In this document: piece by piece, positions 46,587 to 60,100 of the stretch
Layout of the letters: each line of letters begins with the position of its first letter
Numbering within the stretch: the stretch's first letter is position 1
From: Luidia sarsii
Taxonomy: Eukaryota > Echinodermata > Asteroidea > Paxillosida > Luidiidae
DNA: 64,000 bases
Assembly (NCBI GenBank): GCA_949987565.1
Contig: OX465103.1
Span: 18,733,280-18,797,279, forward strand
Reading direction: 5' to 3'
Program-made: the position numbers and the translations under genes
The notes under the pieces: model-generated
Told to the model about the DNA's origin: nothing
What the model saw: the letters and a program-made list of their open reading frames with translations, nothing else
Databases searched by the model: none

Positions 46587-48671
46587 AGTATTAATAAAAT
46601 AATATACTACAAAAAATACTATCAAATTGTTATGTTGATAAAACCCTAAAATTGAGTGGTTGTACTCTTTGCAGAAGGTGTTAGATAGACCCAGTAGGGG
46701 TCATGTTTTCTAAAGTTATCTTCTGATCAATAGCATCAATACAAAACAAGAAATAGAAAAATAGTCGCAATTTTCCATCAAAATATTATATTTTTCTAGA
46801 GAATACCGGCAGCGAACCAAAGAAGCCGAATATAATTTTTGATTATCAATGAAGAAAAAAGAAGCCAGACACAATAAAAAAACCAAAGCAAGACACAATA
46901 ACACAATAAGAAACAATTAGACACACTAATTACTGGCATCTATTTGAATTGGTTTCATTGCTTCATCTAAAGCAGCTTGTTTCACGAATACACGTCCCTC
47001 TAGACAATGGCGTATACACCTTTCCATTTCATTTCCTTAAAACAGTAAAAGGAGCGAACAAGAGCATGGAAATGTTGAAACCTCCACAGGGCGTGTAATA
47101 TTCGGGCGTTGTTAAATAGAACAAAAACTGCTCTGGGCTATTTCCTTTATTTCATAACAAACCTGGGACCCACAAACTAAGAGGTTATATTTTGAATAAT
47201 TACCATAATTTGCCATATGGTTTTACATCTTCGGTTTATGACAATGCACTTAGCCGGAAATGAATGACAGTGAAAGATGCATAAGGAGATACATCCCTCC
47301 AGCCATCCCTCCCTCCATCCATCCATCCATCCACCCATTTATCTGATAGTATCTCAAAAGAAATAAAGGCATAGAGCTTAACTTACCTTGTATTTTGCCG
47401 GTACGACAAATAACTGGACCTGTGGTGGGTATCCGCACCTGTTCCTACAGAGTTGTTGGCGAATGCATTACAGGGTGTGCTAGGCGATAGTAAATGAGGT
47501 GTAACTAGCTCCTCCCATGCCACCGTGCAGGACTGCGTCAAACAGTGTCACCATTTCTCTAACCACGGCGCTTGAACCATTCACGGCACACTCGGCGCCT
47601 CCTGAATGCAGCCAACTTATAGTAGCATTCGTGTTGGTTGCAATGGAGCAACAATGGTGGCTTGCATGAGTTATTAGAAACTGAAATGTAGTGTAGAAAT
47701 TGTATGTGGCTTTTTTTTATCAAGATATCATGATCTGATTACTTGCAGTGTAGAACAAGATGTCATAAACGCGGTACGGCCGACGATAGCTGAAGTTATC
47801 TACTAGGCCTAGCCTATGTTCAAACTGGTGTATTGCCTGGTTGGGATGTGTAGATGTATGGTGTATACTGCCAACATCATGGAACCGGAGTAACGGGCAG
47901 GGAAATGCAAATAATTATGTCGACACAGGATACGCATCATTATAGGAAGACAGACATTTGCAAATTAATGACGCTTTTTGCAAGATGCTGTTCATTATAG
48001 CCTCATATGCGCTCTTTGAAGGGTTTGCTTTGCTGGATGATTGAGTCAAATAGAAATGTAAATTAAAGTGAACAGGTCTCGTGTGCCGACCGAGTGGATC
48101 GAGGCCCAGGGCCAAGGTATACATTTGTACTGTCAGAAAGCTTCATTTGCAGTTTGAATGAATAATTCATTTCAACAATACAGAACAAAAAGGAATACAC
48201 ATCACTTCGTTGAATAGCGTATAATTATGAAATTTCTTTCTTTTTCAGATATAGATCGTAGGACCTAATAGTTGAATAGTTCCATGCATATTTTGTTAAA
48301 ATAATTCAAAATGCTAGGCCTATGCTTGTACGTCTAATTTCCAACGGAATTGTTAAAATAACGTTCGGCGATAGTAAAATTCCGAGAAAGATGATGGGTT
48401 TCCGACACGTCAGTTTCAATCACGCATCATTCAATCAAAGTCAATCAGTTGGAACATGCGAGTGCAATCACTCACTGCATAATATATCCTGACCAGGGTC
48501 ATCGTCATTACCATTACAACGGGTCCGCTACTTACAGCACTAAACCCATTTTTTGTTCAGTCCTACAGTGAATGCCAGGCCTACAGTGAAAACGCACATG
48601 CAAGCGTGAATTATTATTATACATGCATGTATTATCATTCGAAAGACGCACTCGCCTAAAAGGGGATGAAG
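46587..48671. other. Intergenic, nothing recognised
   Basis: No exon recognised. A CCAT microsatellite lies at about 47,300-47,335. TAGGCCTA octamers occur at 47,803 and 48,316. Confidence 0.45.
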
Positions 48672-48860
48672 TTATGCGTAACACCCACCGACATCGGACA
48701 CGGTCACTGATGATGAAGCGGGTTCAATCGGTCGCTGCTCAGCTTCAGTTCCTGCAATTTCACGGGCAACCACCCGCGATTCTCGCCGACAGCCGAACGC
48801 GTGTACAACAAGTGACATCAGTATGATGGTCACGAGTGCACAGGCATGCAAAGCCACCAT
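48672..48860 (-). CDS. Candidate small secreted peptide or first exon
   Basis: A 62-aa minus-strand frame from ATG at 48,860. Residues 1-22 form a strong hydrophobic leader (ALVTIILMSLVVHAFG), like a signal peptide with cleavage near residue 23. A polar tail follows with two cysteines (residues 24 and 60) and dibasic RR at 25-26. A donor-like GTGGGT lies inside the frame shortly before the stop, so this could be exon 1 of a longer secreted protein rather than a complete peptide. No family is recognised and it may be fortuitous. Confidence 0.25.
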   Translation of the reverse strand: MVALHACALVTIILMSLVVHAFGCRRESRVVAREIAGTEAEQRPIEPASSSVTVSDVGGCYA

Positions 48861-50395
48861 TTGCACGAAGTGTGATCTTTGGGGAAATGGGCTGATGTGG
48901 AAATGCCTAAACTTAAAATTCCAATTACGTCTATAGGCCTATATAAGCAAGCAATCGTCCAACTTCATCGTACAAAATTCACAGGTCACACACATTGTCG
49001 AGTGAGTTAAATAGATTAAAATGTAATAGGCCTATCCAAATCATTATTATTATAAAGTTTAAAATTCGTAACTATCGTCTTGACAGAATGACAAGAACAA
49101 AAAGAGAGTATAATTATGGTCAGCGAGCAGTTTGCAACTGTTACTGCCTGAATTTATATTCATGGAAATAGTTACAATTAACTTTTCACAGCGCCTTCCC
49201 GTGATGCATGGCCTGGTACTTTGATCAAAATCAGTATTACAAAATGAAGCAAAGGATTAAGTGGACGAAAAGCACTAACCACATTATCATTTTTAAAGGA
49301 ATACAGGCGCACTAACCTGCATTCTTGAATTTTATGATGTAATTATCAGGGAAAATGAGACCTTTATTAACTGTATTATACTTTTTGTATTTTGTGTTAA
49401 ACTGTGTGGAATGTCTTGAAACAAGACTACAACGTGTCATACACTTAGAGGGCCTGACGTTTGGATTATAGCAAGACCATTTTCAAAGCCCAAATGAAAC
49501 TGTACTCGGATAGAAACGTAAGACCCTCTAAATTTATGAGACTTTTATAATTTTGGCCATTAAGCAGTTTACAACATTGTCCTTATAAAGAAATGTTGAT
49601 AAAAAATAAGAGCAAACCTCGTTGTATGCCCGAGGCCATCATCCATTGATCGTATACTAGTTGAAACCAAAAATTATTATGTGATGCGTTATCTTTTGTT
49701 ATTTCCGACCGTATCGGAAACACGTCGAAGAAATTGTTTTTCTATTGGATTGAGGATAATTTTGTGCATTCTGAAATTATTAATGATAAGACCCAAAACA
49801 GATTCCGTGGTAAATTACCGGTAGGCCCTAATGACAGGCCCAAACCCTGACTGAATGGCAACTTTGCGAAGGAGCTCTACCGACACTTAAGACGAACAAA
49901 ATAAAGTGGTTGTCGGAGTGGCAAAAGGGTTGCAAGAACAGATCAAGGGGAACGACAGATCATTGAAAATATATAGGGTAAAAGAATAGCCGATATGAAG
50001 GCCTATGGCATGAAATGTTTGAATATTGTTGAGGCGGGTGACTAGTAAGTGATAAGTGCCTCATTGGTTGAGATTGATTTATATCTTGTCAGCGAGTGCA
50101 AGATGATGGCCCTGAGGAAGTAAATGCTACATGTATAGGCGCGATAAGCTGGTGAGGGTATAATTATAGTATACACTGAGACTTGTGTATAATTATAAGA
50201 AAGATTGTCATCAGCATAATCCAGAGAGGGCTTCAAAGAATCATCGGTTAAGATCCTCTGAGACATCAATATCCAGACGGACAGTGTTGACCATTGTTAT
50301 GAAAACGTATGTATAAGTTACACACGCAAAGGCATGGTACGTGCGCGTGACCTTTTAGCCTCTCCGGCGTGTATGGTTGCGTTAGTGGGTTGGGG
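48861..50395. other. Intergenic, nothing recognised
   Basis: AT-rich sequence without a supported exon or repeat family. Confidence 0.45.
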
Positions 50396-51242
50396 TGATC
50401 TGGAACTTTCTGGAAGGTCGTGGTAATCCGAAAATGCAAGCTGCGCTCATGCGGATAATTCCGGAAGGTTCTAGATTTCCCAAGATATATAAAATAAATA
50501 CGGGCAGAATTCTCTGGAAGGGAGGACCATTATTTGTTGAACTCGAAGGCGCAGGACCGTGTATAACGTTTGTCGTGACATCCAAGTTGTGTATATTCTG
50601 TGACGGTTGTTTCGTTTTGTGGACAACGCGCGTCGTGTGGTGTTTTTGTCACCATTTTTCTGCTCGGGAGGCGCAGATTGTGAGAGCGACCGGACCTTCG
50701 AGCTTGTGTGCTGAAAATATCACCGGAGAGACATTTTTGCGAACTGCTCGAGAGTTGCAGTTCGTCTTGGGAGTTCGTCTCCATATTTCGTCGGGAGCGC
50801 AGATAGTGTGTCGTCCTGCATTGTTGAAGTCTCCACCGGAAGTTTCGCTTCAGCCACAGTTTAATTCTTTTTGCATGTGTCAAGAACTGTTTGAACTGGT
50901 TCGCCTGTGAAAGTCGTCTCGCCACATATAGCAGAGTTATATCCAGTTGATGTCCTATGGAGTGCGTTCGAAGCTGTAGTCCAGGTCCTCACTTTGCTTT
51001 TGAATCTGCCCGAGTTCAACCAAGTTGTCAGTAGACATTTCATTACTTTCTGTCTCATCTAGTTACCAAAGTAACTTTATACCTTGTAACTTGGTACGAA
51101 TTTACCGTTCAACTCGAGTTTTTGTTTGTCTTTTAAATAAATACTGTTAGTGTTTGTTCCTGTTGATAATTTCAGGTGTGATCTTGGTTGATTCCTTTCT
51201 TGCGGTTTGAAAAATAGTTTACAGGTTTTCCGACACGTAACA
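50396..51242 (+). mobile_element. LTR-like sequence of an LTR retrotransposon
   Basis: An 847-bp stretch bounded by TG...CA. It has a TATATAAAA box at 50,486, an AATAAA at 51,136 with a T/G-rich stretch after it, and an end CGACACGTAACA. The next bases, CCATTTTGTCGTCCGTGACAA in part, resemble the leader after a 5' LTR. GC content and the open frames (171 aa +, 131 aa -) differ from the surroundings. There is no partner LTR, gag or pol in the window, so it is a solo or 5' fragment. Boundaries are estimates. Confidence 0.45.
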
Positions 51243-51439
51243 CCATTTTGTCGTCCGTGACAAAGAGGAGAAGGCATGTTGCAATTGATTGACATTGCTG
51301 TGTCAAGCGGCAGCAGGGCTGAGATGAACGATTAGGAGAAGATTCAGAAATACCAGGACCGTGCATGGCGAGGACATTACGTTAACTTTCTGACGTATCC
51401 TTGTTAGGGCTGTCCCTTTGGTCGTGGGTGACTTATCCC

Positions 51440-51508
51440 CCTTTCACGCTAGCGGTATTTTCACCGGATGCACCTGGGTGCAGCCGGTGAATTCCTCAGT
51501 GTGAAAGG
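51440..51508. repeat. Near-perfect 69-bp palindrome
   Basis: CCTTTCACGC...GTGTGAAAGG encloses TTCACCGG, TGCACC, GGTGCA and CCGGTGAA in nested inverted order, able to form a single long hairpin. CACCGGT words recur up to 51,830, suggesting a larger, decayed palindromic element. Confidence 0.65.
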
Positions 51509-54153
51509 AAATTCGAATAGATCACCGGTATAGATCAACGGTAGATTTTTCGGATTTTTTTACCCTCCAACCTTCCTTGGTAAAATACGGTGGTCCATCG
51601 TTGGAAATGCAGTGTGAATGGTCGTCGCGGTCAAAACAACCGGCGAAACATCCGGAAATCGAACAAAGGTCGTGTTTTTTGTCAACACATTGCGCGCATG
51701 CGCGTAGGTGGAATTCCCGTGGCATTGATGGCAACGCCCCCAAATCGACCGGCAGACATTATCGGTACTCGGTAGTAAGAAAGAACGGTGTTCGAATCTT
51801 CACCGGTGAACCACCGTAACGGTGAATCATGGGAGATTCCTCTTTGGAAGCAGTTAGAAAGGTGCATAAGGGACTACGTAGCTTGACCCGAGTTAAATCC
51901 AGCATAAATGAAAACGCCAGATCTTTCACTGTGTTGTGTCTAGCATAAACACTAACAAAGAAATTACTGAATAAATTATTTTATAATCATAATCCCTTGG
52001 ATTTCTTTCCAGATAACATTTCTTATTGGCACTTAGGTCAACAAGAGCTGACTTTTATTTTATGAGGTCTCCACGTATGGACTGGTCTGCATGGTTAGGA
52101 AATAGAATGCTTGTATAGGCCTAAAAAAACAATAGTGTGAAATTAATTAATGATTAGAGGCTTGAGTCGATTTATAAACAAAACTTGCCATTTTTTTCTA
52201 AATCCATTAGCGAACATTCAGAACGTGATAGCGCCATCTAGAGACAATTGGTACACTAGGCAGCTCGATGGAGAGATACATGTGACAACACTAAACAGTC
52301 TACGATTAATTTATGGAGATCATCGTGTTCATTATACAACTACACAACTACAGAGTACATACACTGTATGATACAGTACAAGTCATGCTACTGGAAAGTG
52401 GAAGTTACGGCCTTAGCATTGGCATCAAGATGAACGATTTTTGGAAAGAACACTACTGGGTATATTATAAGTATTTTTGTTATTCTATAAACTCAGGGAA
52501 TGGGATCATTTATTAACCGCTAGATCAGGACCTTTATTTTGCTGCGCACAGCACCTACCATAGTTAGTTTGTATAGGCTAGCCTAGACCTCTTTTGATCA
52601 TGCTTTTTATCAATGACGTACTGTAAACTCTCATGTGAGTGTAAACATGTACATGTACATGTACATGTACGTACGCGTACATGTGCATGTACATTACATG
52701 TACATGCACATTACATGTACATTACATGTACATGTATGTACATGTACAGTACATGTACAGTACATGCACACGTACTGTATCACGTGTACATGTACGTGTA
52801 CATGCACTGATGTAGTCTGTACATTTTACGTGTGCATGTTCAGCATGACTTGTGTACATCATGTACTGATGTAGGCTTATAAGGCTATTATGTACAGCAC
52901 ATGTACATGTGCGGGCCAGTAACTGTACTACTATAGTACTAGTCTACTTTGCATAATTATACTATTTACAATTTTACATACATGTACACTGTACATGTAC
53001 ATGTACATTACATTACAGTATACTGTGTGCATGTACAATGCAGCGCAGTTCTTGGTTGTGTGTCGTGGGTTTGTATTGCCAATTTTGTGCCATCGATCAT
53101 TATCAACCAAACCAAGACTTCAGTGGTTTCTTCAGTTCAATCACGGAGGCTTGTCATTTTAGTCAGCTAAAAAATCACAAAATAATATGATGTTTGCTAG
53201 ATTTGACACAGTTTACATGCGAACCATTTTCAAACTGCAATTGCAAAGTAAATTTTCTTTTTGAAAACTTAATATTAGGCACTTTTGATTATGAAGAATT
53301 CCTGTACTGGTAGGTTCCATTGAAACTACATAAATGTAAAACCATATACAAATTCTATAATTCTACAAACTGTCATTGAGACAGTGAACTTGGATGGAGT
53401 AATTACAACTTATGCCGCGTAGGATTGAATTAATTCTTGTCTCTGAAAAGAGAACCTAGGTACATGTTCTGCACTCAGCTCTTGTGTTACAAGTGTTAGA
53501 CGAACAAGTTACATGCTGTACCCAAAAGCCTCCATCAAGCTGAAGCTAAGTTGAACCAAATAAAGTACAACATGAAGTTCATGCCACAGACCCTGGAAAC
53601 AATTAAGATCTGCTCATCAATCATGGTGTTAAAAAAAGTAAAATTTGAACCTGGAAAGAATGCATTGGGGATTTGGGGTAATGGAAAAAAATCATTTAAC
53701 ATAAAGTGAAGCACCTGTCTACTTTATCTACTTTCATCACCATTGCTGTCTACTTCAGTCAGCACAAAATGTAAGTTTCCATCTCAGTTTTTCTCCTCTG
53801 GCTACCATCTTCATGAACAGATCACCCATTTCCTTGGCCATCCGTCCAAAGTCTTTGGTAATTGATTGTACCAACTATTTACTAGGCCAAAACCCATGTG
53901 TATAATCATTTCACCCTGTCACTCCTTAGTGTACACAACTACATTAGTTCATGTTTAAGAATTAGCTGTGTTTACTTTTCCTCACCCCATCAGCTTACAT
54001 CAACCTGACATCATCACAGGGCTACTCATGCTGTCTATCCTTGGCTACCTATCCAATGTACCTGTTATCTCTGACTAGAGTTTGCCATTCCCCTGCAATT
54101 CTTACCAAGCATGTTCAACCATTTGATTTGTGTTATTTGTTTTTCATTAACAG
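51509..54153. other. Intergenic upstream of the pseudokinase gene
   Basis: Should hold the promoter and 5' exon(s), including the start codon, of the pseudokinase gene; neither was identified. It holds a dense ACATGT array (52,644-52,810) and a smaller one at 52,980-53,010. Confidence 0.4.
52644..52810. repeat. ACATGT palindromic microsatellite
   Basis: Tandem and near-tandem ACATGT/TACATGTA words with GTACGTACGC and TGCATGT variants. Self-complementary throughout. Apparent open frames here are repeat artefacts. Confidence 0.85.
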
Positions 54154-57100
54154 GTTGCTATCGTTATTGGGGTGTGTGCATTGGTGCTCGTAATCATACT
54201 CATTGTAATTGCAATACTTTGTTACAGGTAAGGTCTCAAATAGTTCGTATAGGTGCATGAAATGTATTTATGAAGCACAATTTCAGTACATATGAAAACC
54301 AAACAATGGGGTTTAACAGACATTTTTATTTTCATAATTACATGAGTGTTGAGTTTTACACCCATGGGTTTTCTGATGAAAAATGGAAACATATGAAATG
54401 TTTGCACTTTTTAAAAAAATGACGAGATGAATAAAACTTTGATTAGCATAAACAGTTTTTGCTGATCTGGTCTTGTACAAAGCAGAGAATGCAGACATTA
54501 TTGTTTATTACCAGAAAAGTACCACTTTTGCTAGGGACATTTTTAATAGACGTGCACACTTCGGAGACACATAGTGACCAATACTTCCCATGGACATGGT
54601 TATGGCTTTAATGAAGGAGCAAATTAATGTTTCCTTTTGTGCATGTAGCATCCTGTCCATTGAATGATGTAGTACACATTGCAGCTCCAGCTATACCTTG
54701 CATTGCTTTGTTGGGTTAACCATTTTATGAAAATCATACACTCACCTGTTAGGCTCTACTTGTTGGTTATACCTTTTGTCAGTGTGATAAAAACCACAAA
54801 TACTTTAGCCAAAACCCAGGCTCAATAATACTAAAATGAACCCAAAGTTTTTAGAAAAAGTCCAGGTAAGTTTTTAATGTAGGTAGTAAGATATGTCTTT
54901 ATTCCTTTTTTTAAATTCATAAACGAAATAAGAAAATAATATGTATCATCAGTTTGATACATGAATTTTATCAGTATGCAAGCTGCATGTAGTGGTATTC
55001 TCAACTTGTACAAAAGGAAGAATTTCAAATTTTGAAAAAAACCTTTTAAATGCATTTCCATCTACAGTTATATTGAACCAAATAATCCTACATGCAAAGT
55101 CCTATATGCACAAGTTAGGGTTGAACTTTTGGCAAGAGTGCAAAGTCCAGACTTCTAGTAATATGCAATGACAACAAATGGGAACTACCTTGTTCAGTAA
55201 AATGTAACCTTTGAACCCCAAATAAAGAAACAAATTGCCTCTAGACTATAGTAAAAACACTGACTGATAAAATGAGCTGCATGACACTATAAGAATACAA
55301 CATTACTCTGCTGTTTTCATGATCGAATTGTATAATATTTCCCAGTTTCAAAATACATCCTGTGAACTTCCCAAGAACATTAAACTTAAACATGAATAGA
55401 AAATAAAGTGGCACATTTTGATTGGCAAAAATGCACACTACCTGTAGCAATAAAAGTTGTAAATACAAACATTTGTACAGCTTTATGGAAATGATAAATT
55501 ATCATTAATGTTTACAGGTTCTTTGCATTGGAATGAAATTGGTGGTATGATCCCTGGGCAATTATTCCTGGCTTGTGCCTCATGACAAAGATTAGTTGAG
55601 TATTTGGGAAGGCCACCATCTAAGGGCTAGATAGTTCAGAGCTGGTCCTGTCATAGATCTCTTTGCTATTTTTCAAAAAATGGTAATCATTTCTAAGTAA
55701 TTTTTTCCTTTATTTGTTTGACAAAGAATTATCACTTTAGTTTGGTTATGTTTTACAAAACAGCAAACACGTGGCAGACAGATTGATACATGTAGGAACA
55801 AGTTATTTTTTAATTTGCACTTCCTGTTATACTTATGAAGCCTTATCTATGTAAAATATTGTACATCATGGAAAGATTCCTTCAATATTTACACAGACAA
55901 TTTTTTTCTACCAATATTGGACGTTTGTCAAAGAAGGAATTTTTCTTCAGCTTAATGTCAATATTTTACCTGTTTTGAATGCAGGCGTTATTCCAGATAT
56001 GACTACACTGCATTGAAAGAATACTTGTCTCTTCCAGCAAAACTACAAAAGGAGAAGCAGCTGGAACGCGACACAATCAGAGGTTTTATTTATGTGTATA
56101 TCATGCTGCTGGCCTTATCCTGGCAATGAAAAAAGCTCTTAATGTTATATAAGCTCAGAGATTGCCCCTCCACAGTGTTCTTGTTTTATGCAGATGCATG
56201 TACATGTATTTCGTTTTAACACATGCATCCCACATCTCATTGATTTTCTCCATAATGCATGATTCTTGAATGCTTGATACAATTATATCCACTATCTTAA
56301 ATCAAATGAGGGTTTTTGTATATAAAAACCAGTGTTAATTACCAAAAAAAAAAGTTGGTATTACCCTGATAGTGTATTTAAGCTGACAGTGGGAATCTTT
56401 CCTATAATCCTCTCCAGATACTGCTTTACTCAATTGTCAGTTTTATCTGAGGGCGCATGCAGGAAAGTATACCTTTTCAAATCATCTCCCTGATATGGGT
56501 GAGTAAGCCATGTACATCAAGTTGGCATTGTTGAGTCTATTCTGAATACAAGTGTATACGTGTTATGATTTATACTGGTGATTGCCTGAATTCTAGTTGA
56601 GACGTCGCAACTCTACCACAGATGGAGCAAATCATAATTCACATAGAGCCATCAATACTGAAATGTACATGTAGAAAATTTGACTAACAATAAACAATAT
56701 TGTAAACAACAATGCTCCTTCAACTATATTGTGTAATAACATAGATTTGATCAGAATATAAAAAAACACTCCTTATAGATTTTTAACTTTTTTTTTTAGG
56801 CAGTCGGTTGGATAAACATTGGTTTCTGGTTGGCTACACCTCTCAAAGAAAGGATGTTCTGATGAGTATTTGCAAGAAGGCCAACAACTGCACCCTCCCT
56901 TTCACCAGCAACACCCATTGTATTCTGCGGGAACTCCTGACATGTTTCAAGCACCCTTACCTATGGCCTGTGCTTGACATTGACCTCTTGGAGGAGCAGG
57001 ACCTGGTTGTCCTTGTACAAAGTTACAACCCAAGTGGATCCTTGAAGGACTACATCTACAATGTAAGGCACTGCCAAAAAAATGTGGGGTGAAAGAAGAT

Positions 57101-60100
57101 GGGTGCTTAAAAGCTAACAAAAGAAATCTTGGAATTGGTCTTAGGGCTTGGGTATGAAAACAGATTGAAAAGAGAGGGATGGAACAGATTCAGAAATGTC
57201 ATGTGTTAATATTTGAATCACTAGACCAACTAAAAACTTCCCCATTGCTTTACCAATAAGTTATTTGTATCCTACATCAAGAAAAAAGTACTGTAACTGT
57301 TGCTGGAACAAGTGGGACAAATTGTTTAGATACAGTATTGACTTTGGTTTTCAACTTGAAAAAATGATTGAATAAGTTGTTGCTGTAGTGTGAGAGCCCC
57401 TTCCTCATACTAGGTTGAATACTTGGATAGCTAGAGTCAGTTGATTATTTAGCATTAATCTTGTTAAGGATTTCACGAAGAGAATAATTATTTATTAGTC
57501 GCAACTTTGATGGATTCAGTAAATTTAAGTTTACTGCTTTGCATTCAGGAAAATCCAAAGCAGGACTGGGATTGCAAATATGGTGCCAGGGGTCGAGGTT
57601 TGGCGCTGAAGGAGATTCAGCTATTTGGACGGCAGATTTTAGAGGTCAGTAATTAATTATTGTTGGTGTTGTTGGTGAGGAAATAAGGACTCTTGTTAGA
57701 AAGTGTGAAGTGATTGTATAAAAAGGAGTGAAAGGTGAGGTGTTTTTTTATGAAATGGGGTTATAGGGATAGGGATATGAATTAATGATTACATTTATTA
57801 GTTTGCAACTTTTTAATATTCCATGAACATCCTTGGTTTTCCAAAGCTTTTAGGTGTGCTCTTTGACAATAGGTTGCCATAATTCATGTATGGTTTTCTT
57901 GAAAAAAAAATAAACTGATCAGCAAATCTTACTTTTTCTATGATAGGATTATAGCAAATAAGTATTTGCATTGATGCACTGTACAGTCAAAACAGTTTCA
58001 AGACAAACCAGTTTTTAGTGGTTAGTTTTGCAGTTTCAAACCCTCTTTTTACCAAAACCCCCAACTTTTAGACAATAACCTTGATGATGGATTCTGCATA
58101 GTAACAAATCTATGTACATTGTTGTGCCCTCATTTATTGGAAGAAATAGCAGATGGGAAACTTATTTCCCATTATTTATTGTGAGTGATATAATTGTTCA
58201 CCATATATGCAATATCATGTTCTCTGTAATATGCATGCAAGCAACAGTTCATCACAAAAAAATACTGTTAAAAAACCCCATTTCATTAGGCCTACATTAC
58301 ATTACACTGCATATCATGTAAAAAAAACACCAAGCTTAGCCATCTAATAAAATATAAGTGATTCTGAAATAGGAATTAAGCTTTTCGAAATCGTGTACCA
58401 GTATTCGTTTTATTCCATTGACTTATTTTCTACTTAACTGCTTTATTCAGGCGTTGCTTTATTTACAAGACTATGGCTTCCCTCAACACTGTCATGTGCA
58501 ATCTGGTAATGTCATCCTTGAGAAAAAAACATGCAAGTTAGTATTATCTTGTTAGTCAAATAAAGTGATGTTTCTCTAAGATTATGCTTATTTTGCAATT
58601 GGTGTTTAATTTGGAGATGCAAGCTTGAAGAATTGTACACCACCGAACAAATATATCAGAGAAAATGAAAATACTGATTGAAATTGAACGAAAGCAGTCA
58701 AAGGCCACATAATGCAATATTTATAGTTACATATGTTGGATCTAGTAAAATAGCAAACTATCATTATACAAGCTCTAATCTTAATGATACAACCACTTGT
58801 TAATTTCTTGGCACAGTCAGATATCAAGCCCAAATTATACAATTAGGAAAACTAGAAACCTGGTATGCCAAAATTGCCTCCAGAGCAGGACTGATTCTTT
58901 CTTTGACTTCCTCTTTGCTATCAGGTTGTCAGGCTATGAGAACATTCTTCTTGGTCATACATCCAGACTGTTTCCAATGCTTTGTCAGACTCTCAAGGAA
59001 ATCCCCGAGGCATTTGATTCCCTAACATTTGGTAAGTGACTGAGGTATGATCCTGATTCATCTGAGCAGTGACTGGTATGATCCTTATTCATCTGAGTAG
59101 TGACTGTGGTATGATCCTTATTCATCTGAGCAGTGACTGGTATGATCCTTATTCATCTGAGCAGTGACTGTGGTATGATCCTTATTCATCTGATGGTATG
59201 ATCCTTATTCATCTACGCAGTGACTGTGGTATGATCCTTATTCATCTGAGCAGTGACTGGTATGATCCTTATTCATCTGAGCAGTGACTGGTATGATCCT
59301 TATTCATCTGAGCAGTGACTGGTATGATCCTCTTTCATCTGAGCAGTGACTGTGGTATGATCCTTATTCATCTGAGCAGTGACTGTGGTATGATCTTTAT
59401 CCATCTGAGCAGTGACTGTGGTATGATCTTTATCCATCTCAGCAGTGACTGTGGTATGATCCTTATTCATCTGAGCAGTGACTGTGGTATGATCCTTATT
59501 CATCTGAGCAGTGACTGTGGTATGATCCTTATTCATCTGAGCAGTGACTGTGGTATGATCCTTATTCATCTGAGCAGTGACTGTGGTATGATCCTTATTC
59601 ATCTGAGCAGTGACTGGTATGATCCTTATTCATCTGAGCAGTGACTGGTATGATCCTTATTCATCTGAGCAGTGACTGTGGTATGATTCAGATTCATCTG
59701 AGTAGTGACTGTGGTATGATCCTTATTCATCTTAGCAGTGACTGTGGTATGATTCCTTATTCATCTGAGCAGTGACTGTGGTATGATCCTTATTCATCTG
59801 AGCAGTGACTGTGGTATGATCCTTATTCATCTGAGCAGTGACTGTGGTATGATCCTTATTCATCTGAGCAGTGACTGTGGTATGATCCTTATTCATCTGA
59901 GCAGTGACTGGTATGATCCTTATTCATCTGAGCAGTGACTGTGGAATGATCCTTATTCATCTGAGCAGTGACTGTGGTATGATCCTTATTCATCTGAGCA
60001 GTGACTGTGGTATGATCCTTATTCATCTGAGCAGTGACTGGTATGATCCTTATTCATCTGAGCAGTGACTGTGGTATGATCCTCATTCATCTGAGCAGTG

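Noticed and set aside
50395..50925. Overlapping 171-aa (+) and 131-aa (-) open frames
   Set aside because: They coincide with an LTR-like sequence of higher GC content; neither shows a domain.
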